A stretch of 64,000 nucleotides of DNA, taken from positions 1 through 64,000 of the forward strand of contig LUVW01000010.1 of assembly GCA_001661515.1 (NCBI GenBank), written 5' to 3'. The DNA is from Capniomyces stellatus (taxonomy: Eukaryota; Kickxellomycota; Harpellomycetes; Harpellales; Legeriomycetaceae). The translations under genes and the position numbers were made by a program. The notes beneath the pieces are model-generated. The model worked only from the letters and a program-made list of their open reading frames with translations. It did no database searches and had not been told where the DNA came from. Below are positions 43,338 to 55,911 of the stretch, piece after piece; position 1 is the stretch's first letter, and each line of letters opens with the position of its first letter.

Positions 43338-46065
43338 TCAGTTGGGGTCGCCGTTTCGGGATTGGATAATTTTTTGTGCTAGGCTTTCTTTCCTTTTTTG
43401 GGGTTTGGTCTCAGGCTTTGCTATGTTCATAATTGCTCTTGGTTCGCGCTCAAGACTCAAGTTATACAACTTGTCGTCGTCGTAGTTTTCTTTATCCCAA
43501 TACCCAATCTGCTTTAAAATATACTTTTGCAGACCAGGGATGGCCATGGTGTAATTTCCGCTGTAAGGGATCTGGTACTTTTGAATCTCCCTTATGATTC
43601 TTGCAACCTTGCTATGCTTGTCAAAATTGATTAGAATCTCCTTTGACCTAATATCAACTTCATTTGTTTTCCCACTGTCTATTGCTTCAGGCAATACATT
43701 AATGTCTATGACTTGTTTGCTTGAACCCGCCTGGTTCATATATCTCGAGTCTAAAACCAGCTTTCTCTGACGCACGTCTGGGTTGCCGTCGCAGATAAAC
43801 GTAATATCAGTCAAGTACAATCCTAAAAATGGCAATAGCGGTGGGTGTGACTTCTTCAACACCGCCCTAAATTTTGCGTAATTTCGGCTAGGGTCTGTAG
43901 CTTTTTGTAGCTTGCGGTTGATAAGCTCGGCCTTTTTAGGCAGCAGCACCCATGTCTTCTTAAGCCGAAGTATTGCCGAGGAGTTTAGCGCGCCTTGCAC
44001 AGCCATCACAGCATCGTAGTTCTTGATACGCAGACATTCCATAGCAAGCTCCAGGAAATACTTGATGACCCGCGACCGCTTTTCAGGAGACTTTTCGTGT
44101 AATATCAGGGCTGCAACCCACCGTGATATCTGGTTACTCCATGTGCTCATCTGCTTGACATTCACTGCCTTTGACCCACTTTTTTTGCCAAACTCATTTC
44201 TGATCAGCTCAACCGGAGTGATTTTACAATAGCATTCGCTTTGGAGGATAGTAAGCTGGCTCGCCACATCTCCAGGATCTATCTGCGCTATGTGTGACAA
44301 GTGCTTGTAAGCTTCAAACGACAGATCAACTCCAATCGTAACCCGCAGCAACTCGGCCACGTCATTTTCCTCGTTATGGTAATCTCGTTCAGCCGACCTA
44401 ATCTCATCAGCCAACCCAACATACTCGATCTCGCTGTGAATTGACCTGTGTCTTTCCATTGAAAGCGAAATGTTGGACATTCTCTTTTCCAACTTTTTGA
44501 GATATTTCTCATCCATAATCTCTAGCTCCTCGTTCCACCCCTCGTTTAGATCCAATATTTCCTCAAGCTGAATTGTAAATAAAAGGATGTAGTAAAAATA
44601 AGATTTAGACAATGAAAAATTAAATCAAATTAAATTAAATTTCACAAGTCAGTGCTACAAATAGGCATGATTAGAGCTTTCTGTTCCAATACATTTCCAA
44701 GTTTGGCCATGCGCTAAAAAAGAAAAATATTGCACCACCTACCGTCTTGTCGATTCTTAGTATCGCCTTGTGGCATTCTTTTTTTGGAATACAAGAATCC
44801 TTTGCTATTTCTGTTAAAAACTGATGAATCCTGGGCAAACATATATTATCCTCTTCAAAGACCCAGTGGTTCTTAACCCAGTCTAGAAGAACGTTGAAAA
44901 CCTTGATTTTGACAGGGTTGGATTTCCTTTCAAGCCAGACTTTTGTTTGCGCTTCTGTCAGCTTTGGTGGCGGTGGCTTGTTAAACCTGTTAATCAGGGC
45001 TTCAATAAGCAGCTTTCCTGTGGCAAATACTCTGAAAGTCAGCATGAACGCCAGTGTAAATTCCTCTAATTTGTCACAGATTCATCACACCCACACCTTT
45101 AGTTGCCAAGCTTGTGTGGTAGTATCTATTCGCTATTGATAATATACGGCATACCATAATTTGGTCACCAGCTGCTATACATTTTCAATTGAGAAATACT
45201 TACCTCTTTTCTTTCCAGGCGGTGTCAGATACTCGATCAGTGCATCCCAAGTTCCGCCATTCACGTTACCCTCCATGTCAAAACTGATATCAAACTTGTC
45301 GTACTCTGGCTCTAAAAACCAGTTTAGCTCCGACTTTTTTATTTGGTCTTTTATCTCTGATGTATCTATATCGTCCCCAAAGAACTTTCCCAGCAACTTT
45401 TCTCGTCTTTCTACAAAGCTGTCTTTTGCACCCATGTAAACATCATTATGGATGGCACTGGGCTCAAATGACTTTTTGTGGGAATACAATGTCAGCTTGC
45501 TGAAAAACGGCAAAGAAAACTTTCTCGACTTTTTTTTCTTTTTAGACTTGGCGGTCTCGTCTTTTTGTTTCTGAGTGGTAGAGCTTATTAGCCTATTGCT
45601 ATTCTGAGGTTGCACCCCCATATCCGAGTTCACCAGGCTGTGCTTTCTCTGGTTCTTACTACTGGTTGCAACCTCTACGCTGCTTTCCTTTGCTATTAAA
45701 TTACTTTCTTTAATAGCCATATTGTACTCGCTAATAGTGTCACAGCTAGACTCGCTTCGATTCCCAGTGTCTTCCTTTAAAGAAGTAATAGGGCCAGGTT
45801 CCAATGTGCGATCCTCTGGATTTTTGCTCCCCTCTATAACCGTAGTAGCAGAGTTCAAGTTGTCGCTATCTATATCCATCCCGCTACACTCGGGTTTCCT
45901 TCCTGTCAAAACATCAAGTTCTCTTAGCCTAAACCCTTCAGACTCACTGTACTCGTCATTTACGCCCTCGCTATCTGTGTCAAACTCTAGAAAGACATCG
46001 TTTTTTTCAGACTGTGAGCCCTTTGTGCTCTTCTGGCCTTCATTATGCCTGCTAAAGCTAAGCAT
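43338..46065 (-). CDS. Cdc25-type Ras guanine nucleotide exchange factor (3 exons)
   Basis: Promotes GDP/GTP exchange on a Ras- or Rap/Rsr1-type GTPase at membranes. Exons 45204-46065, 44743-45065 and 43338-44567 give 804 aa. Residues 1-260 are Ser/Glu-rich with a Lys-rich patch (KSKKKKKSRKFSLPFF), probably regulatory. The RasGEF N-terminal module spans about 265-395: GTWDALIEYLTPPGKKRGEE, FTLAFMLTFRVFATGKLL, LINRF, VFNVLLDWVKNHW. The catalytic domain in exon 3 shows DPGDVASQLTILQSE, the NVKQMSTWSNQISRWVAALI element, RSRVIKYFLELAMECLRIKN, AVMAVQGALNSSAILRLKKT, FRAVLKKSHPPLLPFLGLYL and TDITFICDGNPD. No SH3 domain is present in the part seen, unlike yeast Cdc25. Which GTPase it serves (Ras, as Cdc25/Ste6; Rsr1, as Bud5) cannot be told. 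Confidence 0.9.
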
Positions 46066-49000
46066 TGTACTGCTATTTCTCTAAATTTAACTTTATCTCT
46101 CTCTATTCACTCAACGGTAGGGGGGTGAGGGTAAATTTTTGGTCGGTTATCCAAAAAGAAGGCACACGCCTATTGCTCATTTATCAGTTTTCTTTATTCG
46201 TTCGGTTTAGTTTTATTTCAGCATTAAAGTAAAAACGGTGCGAATGTGTCAAGGTTCCCTGGCCTTGTCTATACCATACGACTTGTGCTCCCTCCGATTA
46301 TAAGTATATGAATGCACAATTTAAAAATGTTTTGGCTGTTATATCTTGAGTGTGTTGTCTTCTAAACCTCCAAGGTGGTATTTTCTTTGTTCCTGTGTCT
46401 TTTTTTTCCTATCGACCTGCTCGAATTAGGATGCTTTTTTCTTTTCTTTTCTTTTCTTTGCGTCTCTCTCTTGATGCCTTTCTTTTTCTCTTTCTTTTTG
46501 GTTTATATTAGAAAATATAATCTTAAGGTTCTAGTAACTAATTGCATGGGAAAAGTACCTCCTTTGATATGTTTTTTTATTATCAATTTTAATTAATTGA
46601 TCTAGAGTTTACAGCTAATTCCAATATTGCCCTTTATTTTTATTGAGGTACAACATGTTTTAATATAGGAGACTGTATGGTGACTAACACTATTTGCGGA
46701 TAAAAAATGACTCGACTGGTTTAACTTTTCCAGAAATCGATATTTAAACACTAAAGTAAACGAACTTTTGGTTTGAGATTTTAATCCGATGTGATAGGCC
46801 CTAGTTTTAGGTATTTTTAATACTGTAATGCAATCAAATTCACTAAACGGCCTAATAATCAAATGATGACAGCGATACGCTCTTCTTATTTGCCAAAAAC
46901 CCACAAGATCACAAATAATGAATAAACCAACTCGAGTTAGGCATAAATATATCAAAACTAACTGAATAACCATTAATACCCAAAGTTTATGTTGGTTGGC
47001 ATTATAATGCACATTGGTCAGTAGTGGTAGTGCGAGTTCCTTTATTTGTATGAAAACAATATTTACATAAATAAACAAAAACTGCGACTTTTCGGAAATT
47101 AAACTCTCCTTGAACTTGGCAAAACATTATTTTTTTTCTTTCGTTGTAAAACAAACTGCAAAAAAAAAATAAACCAAATTAAACTAGTTGCAAAAACAAT
47201 AATTTATTAAAAGGATTCATAAGTCGAAAAAAGCCGACGTAGGGGCCAATTGATCCGACTACTGCCTTAGTATATAAATCAAGTGCATTGTGTATAAGCC
47301 GGGACATTCAGCATTCTCAAGTAAAAAAAATAGTCTACGTGTACTTAATTTGGCCCACCCCTTCTAAACTGAAATCGGATGTGAGCAACCCGTATGGCGT
47401 AGAGCTCTACGCTGAAATCGAATCGCATAAAGTATGTTATAAAATATATACCACGATAAGCGGGCCAAGCTCTTGCATAGCAATCGCTAGACTAATATAT
47501 TATGTGTCGGCGTTGACACAAAATTTCATATTATTGTATAATAAAACAAAGTGATAATGAATAATGGAAAAGTGAATACAGGTTTATTTATTATTTTTCT
47601 TTTTTTTATTATACAGATTTATTTTGGCTCGAGGCAAAAAGATAGAACCACCAACTACTGTGTTCTCGTTATTGGAAAGGCACGCTTGATTTTTTTCAAT
47701 GATATACAATAAGAAACTTAACAACCAGCGCTGCTGAATAAATATTTGCTTTCTTGGGCTGGCTTGGTGTACTAAATTTGTTGAATGATGATTAGTATTA
47801 TTGAGAAAGATCGATAGTTGATCTTTATGAAAGTCACAAAACCGAATAAACCAATTTTACAACCTTTCCATGCTTAACCGGCGAAGTAACCCACTTTAAA
47901 AGAGACATTGTTTCCATTATAGAGCATAAACTTAAACAGGCACAGATGGTTCCAACGACAGGACCGGCTCTGCTTTTGATGCAGAGTAGTCCAATACTAT
48001 ACAACTAATGGGTTTACATTATTACTACTATCCTTGTTCTTGCCAAACATACGTTTCAAAGTTGGAAATATTTCTAAATAATTTCAAATATGGTATCTTT
48101 AGCGAATAAACAGCATTATATGACAACCAAGTGGCTTTGGCACCATTTCGCATCTCAAACTTTGATGATATCCTTCCTTCCAAGTTTGATCTTCCTTCCG
48201 AATTTGACTATCACGGGGCTATAATTCGCACTGTTTGTCCGTAGCCTTTGTGAAATAGTAGCCACCCTGAAATTTGGAACCGCCGTTTGGGCTTTAGATA
48301 TAATTGACTTGCTCCATTTTTCTATTAGGACAGTCTTTTTCTTTGGCCTGAAAATGTATTTAAAAAAGATAGTAGCGCATTTGTGATGTGGTACAATGCA
48401 TTAACATATATTTGGCTAATCATAATACACTTTTTGTTTAGTTGTCAGGTCAAGGGCTTTTTAATAATTTACAAGCAACCTTGGTTTAATTGTAATATTT
48501 TTGTGACTATTCTTTTATTTTCATTTTTGCATGCACTTGTCCAGTTTAATAAACTGGTAATAATCTTGTGATTAGTGGCTTGGCTAAAATGCACGACAAT
48601 CTTAAATATAACTTTTGGCAAGTTGTTGGCGTTATAGGTCGGTTCGCAGAAGTCTGAATTTAATGTTTTGTTCCATAAGTCTTCCCAAGCAAAGACAAAC
48701 GCGCTTGGAAATGATTAAGTATATCGTTTTTGCAAAATATTACTGGCTAATTGCACAATAGATTGAGCTAAAACGTTCAAGAGAAACAATTGTTAATCTA
48801 GCAATGCAAAACCTGCTTTAATCCGTCAAACTATAAAGTTTGTAAATTAGCCTAGCGATTGATGAATAGAAAAATAGTCAAAAGTAGACCAATTGGTAAA
48901 TAATAGTGGATTTCTGACCCCCTTGTCAAAAACAAAAACGAAAAACGAAAATTTTTAAAATTTAAATTATAAATTTTTTTATTTGAAAAAAAGGTCAAAT

Positions 49001-49851
49001 TTCTTGAAGAGGGTGGGTTATTAGCTCTTTTGAAGTTTTTTCTGAAACTTTATCAAGTTTTACCACTTGGAAATCGAGTTGGTCAAGCATGTTAACTCAG
49101 CAAATTTAGTACTGGGATTTTAAATTTTTCTCAATTTGTAGCCCCAGCGAATAAGAATCAAAAGTAATAATAGCCAGATTCATTTAAAAAAAAAACTTGC
49201 AGATAAAGCTAATTATTCGTTGTAAATCGAAATTGGTAACTATATAAAAAAAATGAAAACTATAAATAAAATAAAAAAAGTTGAAAGCCGGTAAAAAAGT
49301 CACAAAGGAAAAAAGCAAACAGTTAACAATGTAAAACAACCAATATCAAGCAATTAAATTGCGGGTAGAACACTTGTAAAAAAAAAAAAAAAATTTAAAA
49401 AAATAATAGGAAAAGTCTAGTAGAGGAGTTGAAAATGAAAAATTAAATAGCAAAGAGCAGTAGTTAGCATAGTTGCTTTTTTGTATACATTTCTGATTGC
49501 TTTTGATTTTTAAGTTAATTTAAATTTCAACACAAAGGCTAGAATTCTATTTAACAATTTAGATCAACAATTTAGTTCACGCTTGCTTAGAACTAAAACA
49601 CAAGGATAGGAAAACAGAAAAAAAAGCATCAAGCTCTGATCATTTCGGATTACGATCATCAAAGGTGAGTCTGATTAAAAAAACAGCAAAAGAAAAGAGG
49701 ATGGAAAAAAAGATTTGGCGTCTAAATTTTGAGAGAATGTAGTGGTTTCTGGATAGATTCAATAGAATGTAAAGTAAATAAGCTGATAACTATACTGCGA
49801 TCAACTTTTGAATAGGAATAGAAAGGTAATATAGATACTTGAGAGATAACA
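46066..49851. other. Gene-poor 3.8-kb region between divergent RasGEF and RLI1
   Basis: No intact gene is supported. The left end should hold the RasGEF promoter and the right end the RLI1 promoter, with several A-runs (49196, 49378-49395). Open frames at 46602-47078 (minus) and 48383-48571 (plus) are composed of AT-driven residues without motifs. A relic with faint RNase H resemblance lies at 47243-47554. Confidence 0.5.
47243..47554 (+). pseudogene. Possible degenerate RNase H-like retroelement fragment
   Basis: The plus strand is open for about 103 codons with fairly balanced composition, unlike its surroundings. A stretch KKIVYVYLIWPTPSKLK, then NPYGVELYAEI, VCYKIYTTISGPSS and AIARLIYYVSAL has the order and spacing of an RNase H domain from a non-LTR element (strand with first Asp, turn, Gly-hydrophobic strand, helix), but the catalytic acidic residues are not there. 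No reverse transcriptase is recognisable nearby. Resemblance is by eye and weak. Confidence 0.22.
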
Positions 49852-52007
49852 ATGTCAAAGAACACACGTATTGCGATCATCAACGATGATAAGTGCAAGC
49901 CCAAGAAATGTAGACAGGAGTGCAAAAAGAGTTGTCCAGTTAACAGAATGGGTAAGTACTATAAATGAAATGTATAATATGCAAGGTGGTATATGGGGGT
50001 GGTGAGAGAAAGGAAAAGAGGAGACATAATTAAATGGATGAATGCAGTACTATTGAGATGGGGGACTTGATTGGAAGCTAAAAAATAAAAATAAAAGACC
50101 AAACTATGTGAATGACAGGTTGATTTATTTACTGACTGGTTTATTGGTGAAACTTAGGTAAATTGTGCATTGAAGTGGAGTCGTCAAGCAAGATTGCGAG
50201 TTTGTCGGAAGAGCTGTGTATTGGGTGTGGTATTTGTGTGAAGAAATGTCCGTTTGGGGCAATTATGATTATCAACTTGCCAACGAATCTGGAAAAGGAT
50301 ACAACTCATAGATATGGAGGAAATTCGTTCAAGTTGCACAGATTGCCTACACCAAGACCAGGACAGGTACTTGGGCTTGTGGGAACCAACGGTATTGGTA
50401 AATCGACGGCGTTGAAGATTCTTTCTGGTAAATTGAAGCCAAATTTGGGGAAGTTTGACAACCCACCTGATTGGCAGGACATTTTGAAATACTTTAGAGG
50501 ATCGGAGCTGCAAAACTATTTCACAAAGATTTTGGAAGACAACCTGAAGGTAAATAAGATTATAAGAGGCGATTTAAGTGGTATTAGACTATGGAGGGAT
50601 AAGTAAATGTAAATATAAATGGAAATACAAGTACAAGTATAAATATAAACATATATATGAATATAAATGGAAATGGAAATGGAAATGGAAATATAGGCAA
50701 TCATTAAACCACAGTGGGTTGATGCTATGCCAAGATCAGTGAGGGGACATGTTGGAGAGCTACTTAAAGCGAAATGCGAGATGAACAACTTTGAAGAGTT
50801 GATTTCGATGCTTGACTTGAAGGATGTGTTGACGCGTGAGGTTGCACAGCTGTCGGGAGGAGAGTTGCAGAGGTTTGCAATAGCAGCAACGTGTGTGCAA
50901 AGAGCAGATGTGTACATGTTTGACGAGCCCTCATCATACCTGGATGTCAAGCAGCGTTTGAACGCAGCGCACGTGATCAGAAACCTGCTGGGCCCACAGG
51001 TGTATGTGATAGTAGTGGAGCATGATTTGTCGATTCTGGATTACTTGTCAGACTTTATCTGCGTGCTGTACGGAGTGGCTTCAGTATATGGAGTGGTGAC
51101 TATGCCATTTTCGGTGCGTGAGGGAATCAACATCTTTTTGGACGGCAAAGTGCCAACCGAGAATCTCCGGTTCCGTGACGAATCGCTGTCGTTCAGACTG
51201 GCCGAGACAGCTGACGACAACGAGGTGATCACTCAGAGAAGATACAACTACGACAAGATGAGGAAGGTTCTGGGTGATTTCAGACTTGATGTTGAGCCTG
51301 GTGCATTTACCGACTCGGAAATCATTGTTTTGCTGGGAGAAAACGGAACAGGAAAAACCACTTTGATCCGAATGCTTGCTGGTTTGCTGAAGCCCGATGG
51401 CTTTGCCGAGGTTCCTGAGCTCAACGTCTCCTACAAACCCCAGAAAATCGCCCCCAAGTTCACAGGAACTGTCCGCATGCTGATGCTGAAAAAGATCAGA
51501 AACATGTTTATGCATCCCCAGTTCCAAACTGATGTTGTCAAGCCAATGAGAATCGAGGAAATCATCGACAACGACGTCCAGACTTTATCCGGTGGTGAGT
51601 TACAGCGTGTTGCCCTGGTCATGGCCCTTGGCCAGCCTGCCGACATCTATCTTATCGATGAGCCCTCTGCCTATTTGGACTCAGAGCAACGTATTGTTGC
51701 CGCCAAGGTCATCAAGAGATTTATTCTCCACGCCAAGAAGACTGCTTTTATTGTCGAGCACGATTTCATCATGGCCACTTACCTCGCCGACCGCGTCATT
51801 GTCATGGACGGCCAGCCCTCTGTCAGAGCCCGCGCCAACTCCCCACAGCCACTGCTTAGTGGAATGAACACTTTCCTCAAGGCCTTGAACATCACCTTCA
51901 GACGTGACCCAACCAATTTCCGCCCAAGAATCAATAAGCTCGATTCCCTCAAGGATCGTGAACAGAAACTTGCTGGTAACTACTTTTTCTTGGAGGAAGA
52001 AGAGTAA
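49852..52007 (+). CDS. RLI1: ABCE1/Rli1 ribosome-recycling ATPase (3 exons)
   Basis: Essential iron-sulfur ABC ATPase that splits ribosomes after termination and works in initiation and ribosome export. Exons 49852-49951, 50158-50549 and 50697-52007 give 600 aa, equal to the family norm. The N-terminal ferredoxin-like domain has [20 protein letters not shown] (join across intron 1) and [16 protein letters not shown], with eight Cys for two 4Fe-4S clusters. NBD1 has Walker [10 protein letters not shown], signature [13 protein letters not shown] and Walker [16 protein letters not shown]2 has [22 protein letters not shown] and [16 protein letters not shown]. The hinge and C-terminal [18 protein letters not shown] are typical. 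Codon use in exon 3 is richer in C-ending codons than in neighbours, as expected for a highly expressed gene. Intron 2 contains a GGAAAT/ATATAA repeat. Confidence 0.98.
50606..50694 (+). repeat. ATATAAATGG/GGAAAT simple repeat within RLI1 intron 2
   Basis: Most of intron 2 (50550-50696) is built from short words of the type AAATATAAATGG and GGAAAT, the latter four times in a row just before the 3' splice site. The acceptor ATATAG therefore sits directly at the edge of a slippage-prone tract. Confidence 0.7.
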
Positions 52008-53040
52008 TCAACTCGCTTTTATCTTTTTTCTTTTTATTCTGGTTTCAGCTATAATTCCTGCTACGTCCAATTAGCCTGCCCTATTATTTAGTTTGTATAT
52101 ATACTTTTTATATACATTTCTTTTACTTTTCTTTTTCTCTTACTATTCTTACTTTTTATCAATTAACTTACCCTTTCTTTAATTATAATCGGTAAATTCT
52201 ATATTAGAACTTTTACACCCATATTTCAACCTCAAAATAAACTAAAATAAGCTAAATTAAAACCAAATGGCTACAATACTTACAATCACATGTTCTCTTG
52301 GCTTTGTGGGCTTTGTGGGCTTTGTCAAGACCCTTCCTTAACTATAAAGTCGATTACTAAGCTGATCGATATGAACTTTTTAATGACAAAATTCTTGACT
52401 TCAAACAAAGTTGCAAAGCTGCACTGTGGTTTTATACAAAGTATGTGATAGTGTAAAATGTACAATACTCAGTAATTAGCTATCCGCTTTGCCATTTGCT
52501 TGTTTTCATTTTAATGTTGATGAATTGGGTCAATTCAACTTTCAACAATTTTCAAAACAGCACATTAATTTAACCATAATTTCACCGAATTGCATCGAAT
52601 CTGTTTATTTGTGATCTGTTTTATTCTAAATTGGATTTAAAGATGTGTTTTATTTACTTGTCTGCCCAGTTAGATGTCACATAAGTTTGAAAGTGCGATT
52701 CTTTTTTTTACCTGTTTACCCGGCTGATTAATTTTTCTTCTTTCAAATTAAGTCAATAACACACACACATTACAATAACATATCTGACATAAATACCCTC
52801 AACTTGGGTCTCGTTTTCAGAAACGTACATTTTTTGTTAGTCTATCAGCTCAGTCAATTCTTTAATTTCTAAATGAGTACCATTTAAAATTGCTAACTAA
52901 ACTTTTATTGATTCAACAAAGTTACCAAGCCGAACATATAGATCTGCCTAATTTTTGCTCTATTATTCCTAGTAACAAACTTTGATAAAACACCCTAAAC
53001 AGATAAAGAAATAACACCGCCCTAAACCAAGCTACAAGAA
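52008..53040. other. Intergenic region RLI1 / Pff1-like gene
   Basis: About 1.03 kb, AT-rich. T-rich stretches follow the RLI1 stop (polyadenylation region). Two adjacent copies of GGCTTTGTG occur at about 52301-52324. No coding region recognised. Confidence 0.5.
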
Positions 53041-55911
53041 ATGGAACTGCGTTTTCGGACAGGAAGCAGAAGAAACTCTGGCCCAGACTTAATGGGCAGC
53101 ATAGACGAGGTCGACAATGCAAAGCCAAACTCTAGAAAAAAGTATTGGATCTACTATCTTCCTATTCTGGTTGTATACTCGGCTATATTTTTAACAATTC
53201 TTGACGCAAAAAGTAGCCTGAACTATTCGCCTCCTCTGGAGGACAGTCGAATACTTGATGACAGGGATATTTTACCTTTGGCCGCCATACCTATGGCCAG
53301 CAACGTCACCTTTTTCAGAGCAGATATAGCCTATCGACACTTGATATTTTTGGCAAGAATTCCTCACCCATGGAACACTGCAGCAAATGAGCAAAACAGA
53401 CAGTATATATTCACAGTGCTAAAGCAGATACAATCTGTTGCGCAAGCCAAAGGCATATAAGTCGATGTACTGGAGTCCGACCCAACAGCGTTTACCAGTC
53501 TCAACACCAAAAGATTGGCGACCAACACTATGGGCCCAAACAAAACGGCAACCAGAAGCGTGTACATTGAAGGCAGAAACGTGCTCGCTAGAATCATCGG
53601 GAAATCAGGAACGGCCGACAACGCACTTATGGTAAACAGCCATTTGGACTCGGTAGCAGTAAGCAATGGAGCAACCGACGACGGTGCGTGTGGGGCAGCA
53701 ATGCTGGAGATGCTTAGACACTTGGTTCACAACCAGCCAAAGAACACGGTTGTTTTCAACTTTAACGACGGCGAAGAGTTTGGGCTAAACGGGGCACTCG
53801 CATTTATGAACCACCCATGGGCAAAGACTATCAAGGCCTTTATCAATATGGAGGGGGCTGGTGCTGGAGGATCGGCTATGGTGTTTCAAGCATCGAATCA
53901 GGACTTGGTGTCCAGATATGGAAAGTACAACAAGAACTATGTAGATGATTGGAGGCCGCATGGAAACGTGTTTGCGAATGACGTCTTTAAGCTTGGACTG
54001 ATCAACTCGGACACAGATTACACCGTTTATACCACGTACGGCATTCCAGGGCTTGATCTTGCGTTCTACGAAAACAGAGCCTTTTATCATACATCGTCTG
54101 ATAACTCGGTTAACATAGGTGTTGGGAGCTTGAACCAAGTCGGTACAACTGTTCTTAACGCTATCAAATCAATCACAGATGACGACCAATTGATGCAAAG
54201 CCCCAGGGGTTTAACTAACGAATCGTCGGTCTACTATGATATTCTTGGGTCCGTGGTTGTTACCCACAGTTTTGGTGTAATGGTTGCAATGTATGTCACA
54301 TTGCTGGTGATTATTATCTTGGGTACAGTTGGTTTGTATATTTACAAGAAAAAGAAGATGCACACAACTGAGTATGATCTTTATGCTGTTAAAGGCGCCA
54401 ACTGCGATGTTTCAGCGTGGACTGTTGTTCGAGGGTTTGGATTTACTTGCTTGGCGATGGTTCTGTCGATTCTAGTTAGTTATGCAGTTGGTTTGGTCTA
54501 CTCCAAAATCGAGCTTTTCTCCATGTATGGGTCTACTAGCTATGTTGTATGTGCGCATATATTTGCAAATCTGGCCACAATATTTTTGGTCTGCTACGCA
54601 TACCTGCGTGTTGAAGAAAGGATCAGTGGCTCACCAGTGTCCATGGACAGGTACGTGAGGTCGCGTGTTATGACATACAGCCAGGTGTACGTGTGGTTCT
54701 TTGGTATGCTTCTTGGTTGTGTGGCTGCCTCAGCTATGAAAATTGGGATGCTCTACTATACAGTATACTGCGGGCTGTTTACCATCCTTGCTGCGCTCTG
54801 GGCATACTTTATCGAGCCTCGCTTTTCGGCCAGAAAGCGTGTAAAGCACACTTTAATTGTTTCGCGACTAATTGTTGCTGTTGCCGTGCCTGCACTGATT
54901 ACAACCGAGATACTGTACACAATTGTCAATGCTATGGCACAGACTGTGATTGATGGAACACCGTCATACTTAATCAACCTGATGATTGGCTTCTTTACCA
55001 CCACCATCATTTCTATTTCTATTCCGTTCTTTGTCATCAATGATAAGCGAAACTTGATGCACTTTTCAATTGATTCGTTTGTGATACTCTTGTGTCTGTC
55101 CATGGTTGTTATATTTAAAGACCCCTTCAGCGCGGATACTCCAAACCACATATACTTTAATGCCGTTTACGACATGGATAAAAAAGTCGAAACGCTCAAC
55201 TTGGCATATAACGAAGGTATATTGTCATCTGAGTTTATAAATAAAGTACATATCCCCAGTTCGGCCAGAATTTCTAATTATAAATACAATGGTAAAAACT
55301 CTACAAGAAGATATCAAGTCCAATACACCGGAAATCTCACAATTGCAGATTGGTTTGTCAGATCCAATACATCATTTGTCAATGTCAAAGCGTCAAGAGA
55401 TATACCAGCTGGGTTTGCTGGGCCAACAGAAAACAGAGCCAACGGCTATTTGCTGTACATTACCGCGCCAGGGTCTCAGATCTGCGAGCTGTCAACAACC
55501 AACAATCCGGTCTACAGCTATGTTATTCCACAATACGGTGATGGAACCGGACCCAGTCCATTGCTAAACTTCAAGTCGCCATCAGTTACGTCATCAAACA
55601 TAACTGATACCGTTATTGATCCAATAAAGTCAAGATTCCAGAGTTTTGCCATGAATGCACCGAGAGGATGCTGCCAGTCAATGTACATGACATCAAGAGC
55701 AACTCAGAGCGAATGGATAGTTTATGTTGAGCACGATGGAAATGGGTTTGGGAAGACTAATTTGCAGTGCTTTTATAGTGAATACTACAAGTTTCTTGGC
55801 TCAATACTTCCGAGTATATACTCTAATGACTCCACAGATCACTTTGTGTTTGGAACCAACAATACAGTTCCAGGCCACATTTCTGTGGTTACTGAAGTCC
55901 AATTCACTTGA
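53041..55911 (+). pseudogene. PFF1: Pff1-type M28 vacuolar membrane metalloprotease, interrupted by in-frame TAA
   Basis: Pff1 is a multispanning vacuolar membrane zinc peptidase of family M28. The frame from ATG 53041 to stop 55911 is one continuous 957-codon reading frame except for TAA at 53458-53460 (codon 140). Yeast Pff1 has 976 residues, so the gene is otherwise full length. Before the stop: cytosolic N-terminus, one membrane helix (YYLPILVVYSAIFLTIL), and FLARIPHPWNTAANEQNRQY. After it: VDVLESDP, then the zinc-binding set NSHLDSV (His201/Asp203), TDDGACGAAMLEML, FNDGEEFGLNGA (Glu245/246), DTDYTVY and AFYHTSSDN. About eight hydrophobic helices follow, then a C-terminal lumenal domain. 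The residues either side of the TAA align as contiguous family sequence and no splice pair removes the stop sensibly. It may be a true nonsense allele, a sequence error, or a recoded stop. Confidence 0.85.

Noticed and set aside
46602..47078. 158-codon open frame on the minus strand
   Set aside because: Composition is AT-driven, no domain or splice context is visible, and it is not continued by any exon.
53402..53530. An intron that would remove the in-frame TAA in the Pff1-like gene (donor GTATAT at about 53402)
   Set aside because: It would delete sequence that reads as conserved M28 N-terminal text on both sides of the stop, and the remaining donors and acceptors do not keep frame convincingly.
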